Below are positions 25,611-33,615 of a DNA stretch of 33,615 bases, piece by piece; the stretch's first letter is position 1; every line of letters begins with the position of its first letter. The position numbers were made by a program, and so were the translations under genes. Origin of the DNA: Burkholderiales bacterium (GTDB lineage: Bacteria; Pseudomonadota; Gammaproteobacteria; Burkholderiales; SG8-41); NCBI GenBank assembly GCA_022843705.1, contig JALHND010000020.1:1-33615 (forward strand), in the 5' to 3' direction. Below the pieces are notes generated by a model, which saw only the letters and a program-made list of their open reading frames with translations, ran no database searches and had not been told where the DNA came from.

Positions 25611-28369
25611 ACGCGCGCACCCCGGATACCGAACGCCGTGCCACCCGGCTGCTGGTCGGCCAGAAAAACATCCTCGAAGGCATCGTCGCCGGCCGGCCGC
25701 TGCCCGGGCTGCTGGAGGACATCTGCCGGCTGGTTGAATCCGAATCGGATCACATGCTGTGCTCGGTGCTGCTGCTCGACGAGGACGGCAAACGCATCCG
25801 CCACGGCGCCGCGCCGAGCCTGCCGCCCGCATTCGTGCAGGCCATCGACGGCGCGGAGATCGGCCCGAGTGCCGGCTCCTGCGGCACCGCCGCCTGGCAC
25901 GGCGAAGCCGTCATCGTCGAAAACATCGCCACCGACCCGCTGTGGGACGGTTACCGCCAGCTTGCAGCGCCTTACGGACTGCGCGCCTGCTGGTCAACGC
26001 CGGTGTTCGATCCGGCGCGGCGCGTGCTCGGCACCTTCGCCATTTATTACCGCGAACCGCGCAGCCCCGCACCGGAACATGCGGCATTGATCGAAATGGC
26101 GACACAGACCGCGGCCATCGCCATCGAGCACTGTAGGACCAGCGAAAAGCTCCAGCTCAGCAACGAACGCTTCCTGCTCGCTTCCCGCGCCACCAACGAC
26201 GCGGTCTGGGACTGGGACTTCGGGAAAAACACGCTGTGGTGGAGCGAAGGCATCACATCCCTCTTCGGTTACCCGGTGGTGGAACTGGAGCCGGGCCCGG
26301 AATCCTGGACACTGCGCCTGCATCCGGAGGACGCGGAGCGCGTCACCGCGGAATTCCATGCCGTCGTCGATGACCCGAAAATGCAGTTCTGGTCGGCCGA
26401 ATACCGTTTCCGCCGTCGCGACGGCAGCTATGCCGAGGTCTTTGACCGCGGCTATGTCATCCGCAACGGCGCGGGGCGCACCATCCGCATGATCGGCGCC
26501 ATGCAGGACATCACCGGACGCAAGCTGGCCGAGGAGCGCATCAAGCGCCAGAACCGCGTCTACGCCGTGCTCTCCAGCATCAACTCACTGATCGTGCGGG
26601 TGCGCGACCGCCAGACGCTGCTCGACGAGGCCTGCCGCATTGCCGCCGAGCAGGGCGGCTTCGGCATGGTCTGGATCGGCTTCCTCGACCGTGCCACCAG
26701 CAGCGTCCAGCCCGTCGCCTGGGCGGGCTTCGATGCCGACGAGACCTGGGGTTCAACCACGGCCTCGGCCCGCGACGATGCCGAGGGTCAGGGCGTGACG
26801 GGGCGCGCAATCCGCAGCGGCCAGCCGCAAATCGTCAACGACATCACCGCCGACACCCGCTCCGCCAGCAAACGCCGGCGTACCGCGGTGGCGCGGGGCT
26901 TCCGCTCGGTCATCGCGCTGCCGCTGGTCGTCGACGGCGAAGTCGTCGGCAATTTCTCGCTCTACGCGCGGGAACCGGATTTCTTCGACGACGAGGAAGT
27001 GAAGCTGCTTACCGATCTTGCCGGCGACATCTCCTTCGCCCTGCAATACCTGGCAAAGGAGGAAAAGGCCAACTACCTCGCCTACTACGACCTCGTCACC
27101 GGCCTGCCCAACCGCACGCTGTTCATGGAACACCTGAACCACGCGATGCATGCCGCCGGCAACAACTCCGGCAAGCTGGTCCTGGTGATCGGCGACATCC
27201 AGCGTTTCCGCGCCATCAACGAGACCCTGGGGCATGCCGCCGGCGACGAAACGCTGAAGCAGATCGCATACCTGCTGCGGAAAATGATCCGCAATCCGGA
27301 GAACCTCGCGCGCATTTCGGCCGACTGCTTCGCGACCTTCCTGCCCGACGTGCGCGAACTGTCCGAAGTTGCGCACCGCATCGAGAGTCTCGCCGCCGCC
27401 GCACTGCACACGCCGATCACGGTGGCCGGCCGCGAACTCACCATCGCCTTCACCATCGGCGCCGCGGTGTTCCCGGGGGACGGCGCCGATGCAGGCGCGC
27501 TGTTCCGCAACGCGGAAGCGGCGCTGCATGCCGCCAAGTCTGCGGGACAGCGTTACATGTTCTACGCGCCGGAGATGAACGCCCGCGTCGCCGAATCGCT
27601 GCATCTGGAAAACCGCCTGCGCCGCGCGCTGGATCTCGGCCAGTTCGTGCTGCATTACCAGCCCAAGTTCGAGGTCTGCACGCGGGCCCTCACCGGACTT
27701 GAGGCGTTGATCCGCTGGCAGGATCCGGAGCTCGGCCTGGTGCCCCCGGGCAGGTTCATTCCGCTGATGGAGGAAACCGGATTGATCCTCGATGTCGGAC
27801 AGTGGGCGCTGCAGCGCGCCATCGAAGACCACTGCCGCTGGTCCGCGCGCGGACTGCGTCCGCCGCGCGTTGCGGTCAACGTGTCCTCGATCCAGCTGCG
27901 GCAGCGCGATTTCGTCGACATCGTCGAACGCGCGGTCTCCGGCTTCGCGGACGGCAGCGTCGCACTCGACCTCGAAATCACCGAAAGCGTGATCATGGAG
28001 AACATGGAGGAAATGACGCGCAAGCTGCAGTCCGTCCATGCGCTCGGCCTGCGCATCGCGATGGACGATTTCGGCACCGGCTACTCGTCGTTGAGCTGTA
28101 TCGCCCAGCTGCCGATCCACACGCTGAAGATCGACCGCTCCTTCGTCATCGAAATGGCGCGCAGCGACTATCACCGCAACATCGTCACCATGATCATCCA
28201 GCTCGCGCATGCATTGCGCCTGGACGTTGTCGCCGAAGGTGTCGATGCCGAGGAGCAGGTGCGGATACTCGACCGGCTGGGCTGCGACAGCATGCAGGGT
28301 TACCTGCTCAGCGAACCGCTGCCTCCGGCGGAAATCGAGACACTGCTGCGCAGGGCCGGCGCGGACTGA
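25607..28369 (+). CDS. GAF-PAS-GAF-GGDEF(degenerate)-EAL signalling protein, probable c-di-GMP phosphodiesterase
   Basis: GAF-like SCGTAAWHGEAVIVENIATDPLW; PAS DAVWDWDFGKNTLWWSEGITSLFGY; second GAF; GGDEF region with SADCF; EAL motifs GLEALIRW, VNVSSIQ, LEITES, AMDDFGTGYSSL, LKIDRSFV, AEGVDAEEQ, MQGYLLSEPL. Confidence 0.93.
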   Translation: MNARTPDTERRATRLLVGQKNILEGIVAGRPLPGLLEDICRLVESESDHMLCSVLLLDEDGKRIRHGAAPSLPPAFVQAIDGAEIGPSAGSCGTAAWHGEAVIVENIATDPLWDGYRQLAAPYGLRACWSTPVFDPARRVLGTFAIYYREPRSPAPEHAALIEMATQTAAIAIEHCRTSEKLQLSNERFLLASRATNDAVWDWDFGKNTLWWSEGITSLFGYPVVELEPGPESWTLRLHPEDAERVTAEFHAVVDDPKMQFWSAEYRFRRRDGSYAEVFDRGYVIRNGAGRTIRMIGAMQDITGRKLAEERIKRQNRVYAVLSSINSLIVRVRDRQTLLDEACRIAAEQGGFGMVWIGFLDRATSSVQPVAWAGFDADETWGSTTASARDDAEGQGVTGRAIRSGQPQIVNDITADTRSASKRRRTAVARGFRSVIALPLVVDGEVVGNFSLYAREPDFFDDEEVKLLTDLAGDISFALQYLAKEEKANYLAYYDLVTGLPNRTLFMEHLNHAMHAAGNNSGKLVLVIGDIQRFRAINETLGHAAGDETLKQIAYLLRKMIRNPENLARISADCFATFLPDVRELSEVAHRIESLAAAALHTPITVAGRELTIAFTIGAAVFPGDGADAGALFRNAEAALHAAKSAGQRYMFYAPEMNARVAESLHLENRLRRALDLGQFVLHYQPKFEVCTRALTGLEALIRWQDPELGLVPPGRFIPLMEETGLILDVGQWALQRAIEDHCRWSARGLRPPRVAVNVSSIQLRQRDFVDIVERAVSGFADGSVALDLEITESVIMENMEEMTRKLQSVHALGLRIAMDDFGTGYSSLSCIAQLPIHTLKIDRSFVIEMARSDYHRNIVTMIIQLAHALRLDVVAEGVDAEEQVRILDRLGCDSMQGYLLSEPLPPAEIETLLRRAGAD

Positions 28370-28482
28370 ACGCAATATCCCGAGACGCGGGTATGGACAA
28401 AAGCCCGCCTGCTCCGCATCATAGAAGCCCCTGCAAAATGCAGCCGTCGTTTCCAAAACAAATCCGAAGGAGGAGCTTCAAG

Positions 28483-29454
28483 ATGCACACCCTGAAACTG
28501 CTGGCAGCCATGGTCGTGCCGGCACTGCTCGCCGCCCCCCTGGCCCAGGCCCAATCGTCCAAATTCCCGGAAAAACCGGTCCGCCTGATCATCGGCAGCG
28601 CCCCCGGCTCGGGACCTGACATCATTTCGCGCCTGCTCGCCGACCGGCTCTATGAAACCTGGAAACAGCGCGTTGTCGTCGATGCCCGCCCCGGCGCCGC
28701 CGGCGCCATCAGCGCCGACCTGACGCTCGGAGCGGTGCCCGACGGCTACACCTGGATGATGCTGACTTCGCAGCTGTTCGTCGCCTCCGAAGTGCTGGCC
28801 GACATCAAATTCGACCTCCAGCGCGATTTCCAGTCGGTGGCGCTGATCGGCGTGACGCCCTTCGTGCTGCTCGCCAACAACCAGCTGCCGGCCAAATCGC
28901 TGAAGGAACTGATCGACCTGGCGAAAAAATCACCGGGCAAGATTCGTTACGGCTCGGCCGGCACCGGCGCCTCCGAACACCTGTCCGGCGTGCTGCTGAA
29001 CCACCTGACCGGCACCAACATGCTGCATGTGCCGTACAAGGGCGTTGCGCAGGCCATCACCGACGCACTCGCCAACGAGGTGCAGATCACCTATGCCGTG
29101 CTGCCCGCCGCGAATCCCCATATCCAGGCCGGACGCCTGCGCCCGCTCGGCGTGACCACCGCGAAACGCGCCGCGCTGATTCCGGATGTGCCGGCCATCG
29201 GTGAAGTGGTTCCCGGTTACTCGATGAACGCCTGGTACAGCATCGTCGCCCCGGTCAAGGCGCCGGCGGCGATCATGAACAGGGTGAGCAAGGAAATCGT
29301 CACCGCGGTCCGCGAGCCGGCATTCGGCGAAAAACTCAAGGGCCTGGGCCTTGAAGTCGTCGGCGGCGACCGCGCGGCACTCGATAACTGGCGGCGCGAC
29401 GAGAAGAAACGCATCGTCGAGCTGGTCAAGATTTCAGGTGCAAAACAGAAATGA
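28483..29454 (+). CDS. TTT/Bug-family substrate-binding protein
   Basis: MHTLKLLAAMVVPALLAAPLAQAQSSKFPEKPVRLIIGSAPGSGPDIISRLLADRL...VPYKGVAQAITDALANEVQ; GGAGGAG SD. Confidence 0.9.
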   Translation: MHTLKLLAAMVVPALLAAPLAQAQSSKFPEKPVRLIIGSAPGSGPDIISRLLADRLYETWKQRVVVDARPGAAGAISADLTLGAVPDGYTWMMLTSQLFVASEVLADIKFDLQRDFQSVALIGVTPFVLLANNQLPAKSLKELIDLAKKSPGKIRYGSAGTGASEHLSGVLLNHLTGTNMLHVPYKGVAQAITDALANEVQITYAVLPAANPHIQAGRLRPLGVTTAKRAALIPDVPAIGEVVPGYSMNAWYSIVAPVKAPAAIMNRVSKEIVTAVREPAFGEKLKGLGLEVVGGDRAALDNWRRDEKKRIVELVKISGAKQK

Positions 29455-29475
29455 CCGGCTGCTGACAACCGGCAC

Positions 29476-29503
29476 AACGCCGCGCCCAGCGCGGCGTTTT
29501 TTT
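29476..29503 (+). terminator. Rho-independent terminator
   Basis: AACGCCGCGC-CCA-GCGCGGCGTT followed by TTTTT. Confidence 0.9.
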
Positions 29504-29526
29504 GTCACCGCACACCGCACACACCC

Positions 29527-30312
29527 ATGATCCGCCTGCTGCTGATGCTGCTGCTCGTGACCGCGGGCGCCTCCGCCCGGAGCAGCGACCTGGTGGACGC
29601 CGCAGGCGGCGAACTGCCGGTGATCCTGACCGCGCCTCACGGCGGCCTCGAGAACGTGCCGGGCTGCAGTGAGCGGCACCCCGCCGGCACGCGTTTCGTC
29701 AACCGGCCCGACGCCGGCACTGACCGCCTGGCGCGTGCCATCGCCGACGAACTGAAACGCCTCACCGGCAGGGCCCCGTACCTGGTGATCGCGCGTTTCC
29801 ACCGCAAGTACATCGATGCCAACCGCCGCGCGGAAGAAGCCTACGGCGATCCCGGCTGCGCCGCGGCGTACGAGGCCTACCACGCGGCGGTCCGCGGCCA
29901 TCTGGCCGGACTGCGCGCGAAATTTCCCCATGCGATGCTGTTCGACATCCACGGCCAGACCGCTTTCCGCGACTCGATCCTCCGCGGCACCCGCCACGGC
30001 AGCACCGTGCAGGCCCTGCTCGCCCGCGCCGGCGCGCCGGCAATCACGGGGCCGGACAGCGTGTTCGGCCGTTTCGCGGCGATGGGTTACAAGATCGTTC
30101 CTGGCAACGAAGACGCACCCACTGACCGCGTCGAAGCCAAAAACTACGCCGGAGGCCACACCGTCGATCTCTACGGCAGCCACCGCGCGCAGGGCATCGA
30201 TGCAATGCAGCTCGAATTCGGCCGCGACCTGCGTGACGGCGCAAGGCTGGAGCAGACGGCAAAAGACACCGCGCAGGCAATCGCGGCGTTTTACGAACGT
30301 TTCCTCAAGTAG
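29527..30312 (+). CDS. N-formylglutamate amidohydrolase-like protein with predicted signal peptide
   Basis: MIRLLLMLLLVTAGASARSS signal; LTAPHGG, ARFHRKYIDANR, LFDIHGQ motifs of the family. Confidence 0.75.
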   Translation: MIRLLLMLLLVTAGASARSSDLVDAAGGELPVILTAPHGGLENVPGCSERHPAGTRFVNRPDAGTDRLARAIADELKRLTGRAPYLVIARFHRKYIDANRRAEEAYGDPGCAAAYEAYHAAVRGHLAGLRAKFPHAMLFDIHGQTAFRDSILRGTRHGSTVQALLARAGAPAITGPDSVFGRFAAMGYKIVPGNEDAPTDRVEAKNYAGGHTVDLYGSHRAQGIDAMQLEFGRDLRDGARLEQTAKDTAQAIAAFYERFLK

Positions 30313-31144
30313 TCCCGCGCTGCACCGCGGCAACCGTACCGCCCGCCGCAAAATTCCTCGGCGCGATGCCCAGCGCGCGACGGAACATCGTCGAAAAGGC
30401 CCCCGGGCTTTCGTAACCGAGGTCGATCGCGACGGTGGTCACCGGCACGCCGGCGGCCAGCCTGCGGATCGATTCCAGCAGGCGCGCCTGCTGTTTCCAG
30501 CGCGCAAAGGTGATGCCGGTTTCACGCAGGAAACGCCGGTAGAGGGTGCGTGCGCTGGTCTGCATCGCGCCGGCGTCGCTGGCGCTGGGCCGCCGCGTTG
30601 AAAGATCGGCGAGGATGCGTTCGCACAACTGCATCAGGTCCGCGCTCTCCGGCAGCGGCAGGTCCAGCGCACAGGGCGGCAGGCGGCGGATCTCGGCGAC
30701 CAGCAGCTGCATCAGCAGGCCGTCGGCACCGCTCGCATCGTAGTCCCCGGGCAATGCCGCCGCACGCACGATCAGCTCGCGGGCAAGCGGCGTCACTTCC
30801 AGCACCACGCAGACCGCGGGCATCGCCGCCGCAGCGCCTTCATCAAGATAGAGGCTGCGCATCTCGACGGCGCCATACATCTGGATTTCATGCACCGTGC
30901 GCGCCGGCAGCCAAAGCGCCCGCGACGGCGGCACGATCCAGGCATGGCGCGCGCTGCGCACCCGCATCGTGCCGGCAACGGCGAAGGCAAACTGGGCGCG
31001 GGTATGCCAGTGCGGCCGGATGTGGTGGCCGGAGGGGTAAGCGGTGCGGCGCATCACCAGCGGCCGTGTCAGGTCGCCGACGACCGGATGCTCCAGGGCA
31101 GTCGGCGTCTCGCGATCGTGTCGGCGGGGGTGGTGTTTGTCCAT
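30305..31144 (-). CDS. AraC-family transcriptional regulator with N-terminal cupin domain
   Basis: HIRPHWHTRAQFAFAVAGTMRVRS cupin; C-terminal SARTLYRRFLRETGITFARWKQQARLLESIRRLAAGVPVTTVAIDLGYESPGAFSTMFRRALG HTH. Confidence 0.92.
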   Translation of the reverse strand: MDKHHPRRHDRETPTALEHPVVGDLTRPLVMRRTAYPSGHHIRPHWHTRAQFAFAVAGTMRVRSARHAWIVPPSRALWLPARTVHEIQMYGAVEMRSLYLDEGAAAAMPAVCVVLEVTPLARELIVRAAALPGDYDASGADGLLMQLLVAEIRRLPPCALDLPLPESADLMQLCERILADLSTRRPSASDAGAMQTSARTLYRRFLRETGITFARWKQQARLLESIRRLAAGVPVTTVAIDLGYESPGAFSTMFRRALGIAPRNFAAGGTVAAVQRGTT

Positions 31145-31209
31145 TTTGAGAAAGTTTCAGGCAAATATTCGAAAGACAGACGATTCCGACTCTAGCAGAA
31201 TCCGCCCTC

Positions 31210-32427
31210 ATGACAACCGCCACCGAAACCGCCACCCCGCCCGCCGGCTTTCCGGCCATCGTGCGCCTGCTGCTGAACACCGGCCATGCCATCGACCACA
31301 TGTTCCTGCTGATCTTCGCCACCGCGGTGGCGACGATCGCCATCGAGTTCGGCTACGACAACTGGACCGACCTGATGCCCTACAGTGTCGGCGCCTTCGC
31401 GCTGTTCGGGCTCGGCGCCCTGCCCGCCGGCCGACTCGGCGACCTCTGGGGCCGGCGCAGCATGATGATCATCTTCTTCATCGGCATGGGCCTGTCGGCG
31501 ATGCTGGTGGCACTGACCCAGAATGCATGGCAGCTGGCCGCGGCACTGACGCTGATGGGTGCCTTCGCCGCGATCTACCACCCGGTGGGCATCCCGATGC
31601 TGGTGCAGAACGTGCCCAACCCCGGCGCGGTGATCGGACTCAACGGACTGGCCGGCAATCTCGGCATCGCAGTCGCGGCGCTGGTCACCGGCTTTCTCGT
31701 CAAGTGGATCGGCTGGCGCGCCGCCTTCGTGATCCCCGGGCTGGTGTCGATCGCCTGCGGCATCGTGTTCGCGATGACCTGCCCGAAGGAAACCGAGGCG
31801 CCGGCAAAGCGCAAGGGCGGCAAGGCCAAGGTCACACTGACGCCCGAGATGCTGATGCGCGCCTTCCTGGTGATGACCTCGGCCGCCGCGGTCAGCACCA
31901 TCCTGTTCAACTTCACCACCAACGGCAACGCACAACTGCTCACCGAGGGTTTCCGCGGCGTCATCGAAGACCCCGCGGTGATCGGCACGCTGCTGGCCGT
32001 GATTTACACCATCGCCTCATTCGCCCAGATCGTCGTCGGCCGCCTGATCGACCGCGTGCCGTTCAAGCCGCTGCAACTGTGGATCTCGATCATCCAGATT
32101 CCGCTGCTGATCTGGGCCGCGCATACCCAGGACTGGTGGCTGTTCGCAGCGCTGCTGGCGGTGATGGTGTTCGTGTTCGGCGCGATTCCCTTCACCGACG
32201 CGATGATCGTGCGTTATGTCGATGACCGCCTGCGCTCGCGCGTGGCCGGCATGCGCCTCACCGTGGCCTTCGGTTTCAGTTCGCTGGCGGTGTGGATCCT
32301 CGGGCCGATGGTCAAGAACATCGGCTTCGCCAACGCACTGTGGATCATGGCCGGCATCGCCGCGCTGAAGGCCGCCATCGTCTGGCTGCTGCCCGACGAG
32401 CCCGCGTCCGAACCCGTAAAAAACTGA
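31210..32427 (+). CDS. MFS transporter
   Basis: 12-TM-like protein with GRLGDLWGRRSMMIIFF (MFS motif A), divergent from the AraC gene. Confidence 0.9.
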   Translation: MTTATETATPPAGFPAIVRLLLNTGHAIDHMFLLIFATAVATIAIEFGYDNWTDLMPYSVGAFALFGLGALPAGRLGDLWGRRSMMIIFFIGMGLSAMLVALTQNAWQLAAALTLMGAFAAIYHPVGIPMLVQNVPNPGAVIGLNGLAGNLGIAVAALVTGFLVKWIGWRAAFVIPGLVSIACGIVFAMTCPKETEAPAKRKGGKAKVTLTPEMLMRAFLVMTSAAAVSTILFNFTTNGNAQLLTEGFRGVIEDPAVIGTLLAVIYTIASFAQIVVGRLIDRVPFKPLQLWISIIQIPLLIWAAHTQDWWLFAALLAVMVFVFGAIPFTDAMIVRYVDDRLRSRVAGMRLTVAFGFSSLAVWILGPMVKNIGFANALWIMAGIAALKAAIVWLLPDEPASEPVKN

Positions 32428-32508
32428 GCCGGCCTGCGCTGCCGCATTCCGCAGTGATACATTTCGCTGAAAATTTACAAATTTATCAATAAAATCAAAT
32501 ATTTATAT

Positions 32509-33261
32509 ATGGACTGGCTCGACATCACCCTGCTCACCCTCGCCGCCTTCGGCACTTCCGCACTGACCGCCGTGGCCGGCGCCGGTGGCGGCACCATCCT
32601 GATTGCTCTGATGCTGCTGTTCATGCCGCCGGCCGCGGCAATTCCCGCCCACGGCGTGGTGCAGCTCGCCTCCAACACCTGGCGCGTATGGCTGTTCCGC
32701 AGGCATATGGCCTGGCCGCTGATCATCCGCTTCAGCCTGCTGCTGCCGCTGGGCGTGTGGCTGGGACTGGAAATGTTCCAGGGCATGTCCAAGGAAGTAG
32801 TGCAGATCCTGATCGGCTTCTTCGTGCTGCTGACGCTGTTCCTGCGTCACCTCAAGCGCTTCGCGCCGAAGGAGTTTCCGCTGTGGGCCTTCATCCCGCT
32901 GGGCTTCGTCACCGGCGCGCTGAACATGATCGTCGGCGTCATCGCGCCGGTGCTCGGCGCGCTGATCATCCGCAAGGACCTGAAGAAGGAGGATGTCGTC
33001 GGCACGCTGGGCTTCTTCGGATTCATCGGCAACCTGTTCAAGATCGCCGCCTTCACGATGATCGGCTTCAGCTTTGCCGAATACGGCCTGCTGCTGGTGC
33101 TGATGACGGTCGCCGTGGTTGTCGGCACCTCCTTCGGCAAGAAAGTGCTGACCGGATTCAACGAGAAAACCTTCCTGATCGTGTTCAACACCATGCTGAT
33201 CGCGTTGGCGCTGAAACTGATCGTGATTGACGGACTTAGGGCTATTTTGGCTGGTGGTTAA
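32509..33261 (+). CDS. TSUP-family (TauE/SafE-type) membrane transporter
   Basis: TAVAGAGGGTILIALMLLFMPPAAAIPAHGVVQLASNTWR...GFVTGALNMIVGVIAPVLGALII. Confidence 0.88.
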   Translation: MDWLDITLLTLAAFGTSALTAVAGAGGGTILIALMLLFMPPAAAIPAHGVVQLASNTWRVWLFRRHMAWPLIIRFSLLLPLGVWLGLEMFQGMSKEVVQILIGFFVLLTLFLRHLKRFAPKEFPLWAFIPLGFVTGALNMIVGVIAPVLGALIIRKDLKKEDVVGTLGFFGFIGNLFKIAAFTMIGFSFAEYGLLLVLMTVAVVVGTSFGKKVLTGFNEKTFLIVFNTMLIALALKLIVIDGLRAILAGG

Positions 33262-33430
33262 CCGTTGTTGGCAGCAGAAAGGCACGGTTAACTGGGGCTA
33301 AAAGACCGCTATGTGGACCTTTTTGGCGGGTTAGCGGCCACTTCCTGTATCATCCGGGGTCCCGCCTGTGGCGCCGTGGCCCAGTGCCCGCGCCTCACCC
33401 ACAGACTGCAATCCGACAAGGAGCTTTCAG

Positions 33431-33615
33431 ATGCAAGCAATCCTGGATTATTTGGCCAACGGTGGCGAGCGCCTCGACTCCGAGATCGCCACCGCGACAG
33501 GTCTTTCGCTGGCGACCGTGCGCGCCCGCGTGGCTGACCTGCATGCCAAGGGTGCCGTGATGACCTGCCGCTCGATCCGTTACAAGGACGGCAAGGAAAT
33601 CGAGGCCGTGCTCTG
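33431..33615 (+). CDS. Start of a small winged-helix-like protein (partial, runs off window)
   Basis: AAGGAG SD; MQAILDYLANGGERLDSEIATATGLSLATVRARVADLHAKGAVMTCRSIRYKDGKEIEAVL..., HTH-like pattern. Confidence 0.6.
   Translation, partial: MQAILDYLANGGERLDSEIATATGLSLATVRARVADLHAKGAVMTCRSIRYKDGKEIEAVL

Noticed and set aside
1-33615. Search by eye for CRISPR arrays, tRNAs/rRNAs, IS ends, toxin-antitoxin or anti-phage modules
   Set aside because: No regularly spaced repeats, no tRNA cloverleaf, no transposase or integrase and no recognisable defence genes beyond the housekeeping-type AddAB.

Overview
GC-rich proteobacterial chromosomal segment, Burkholderiales-like in style, with about 25 confident protein-coding genes. 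I found no tRNA, rRNA, CRISPR array, IS element or prophage. Main blocks: (i) orphan TTT/Bug-type periplasmic receptors (partial at 1-187, 1305-2297, 28483-29454) and a zinc-type MDR oxidoreductase; (ii) an addB-addA helicase/nuclease pair with an ATGA stop/start overlap; (iii) fdxA // trxA - rho - lipoprotein - rpmE - tartrate/isopropylmalate-type dehydrogenase; (iv) a minus-strand gene train (21235 to 12888) reading CynA/NrtA-like SBP - permease - ATPase - cyanase - TRAP DctP/Q/M - gamma-glutamyltransferase-like; (v) GT39-type membrane glycosyltransferase - hslO (Hsp33) - bktB-like thiolase - GAF/PAS/GAF/GGDEF(degenerate)/EAL protein; (vi) N-formylglutamate amidohydrolase-like, AraC regulator, MFS and TSUP transporters. 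The most interesting non-annotated signals are: a near-consensus sigma54 promoter plus an NtrC-like dyad upstream of the cynABDS-type operon; an intrinsic-terminator-like hairpin between cynS and the TRAP genes; a 32-aa upstream ORF with its own Shine-Dalgarno that overlaps (ATGA) the start of the c-di-GMP phosphodiesterase gene; a C-rich/G-poor putative rut leader before rho; and a Cys-rich extension before the Tat signal of the CynA-like SBP. All of these were read by eye, and no database search was possible.
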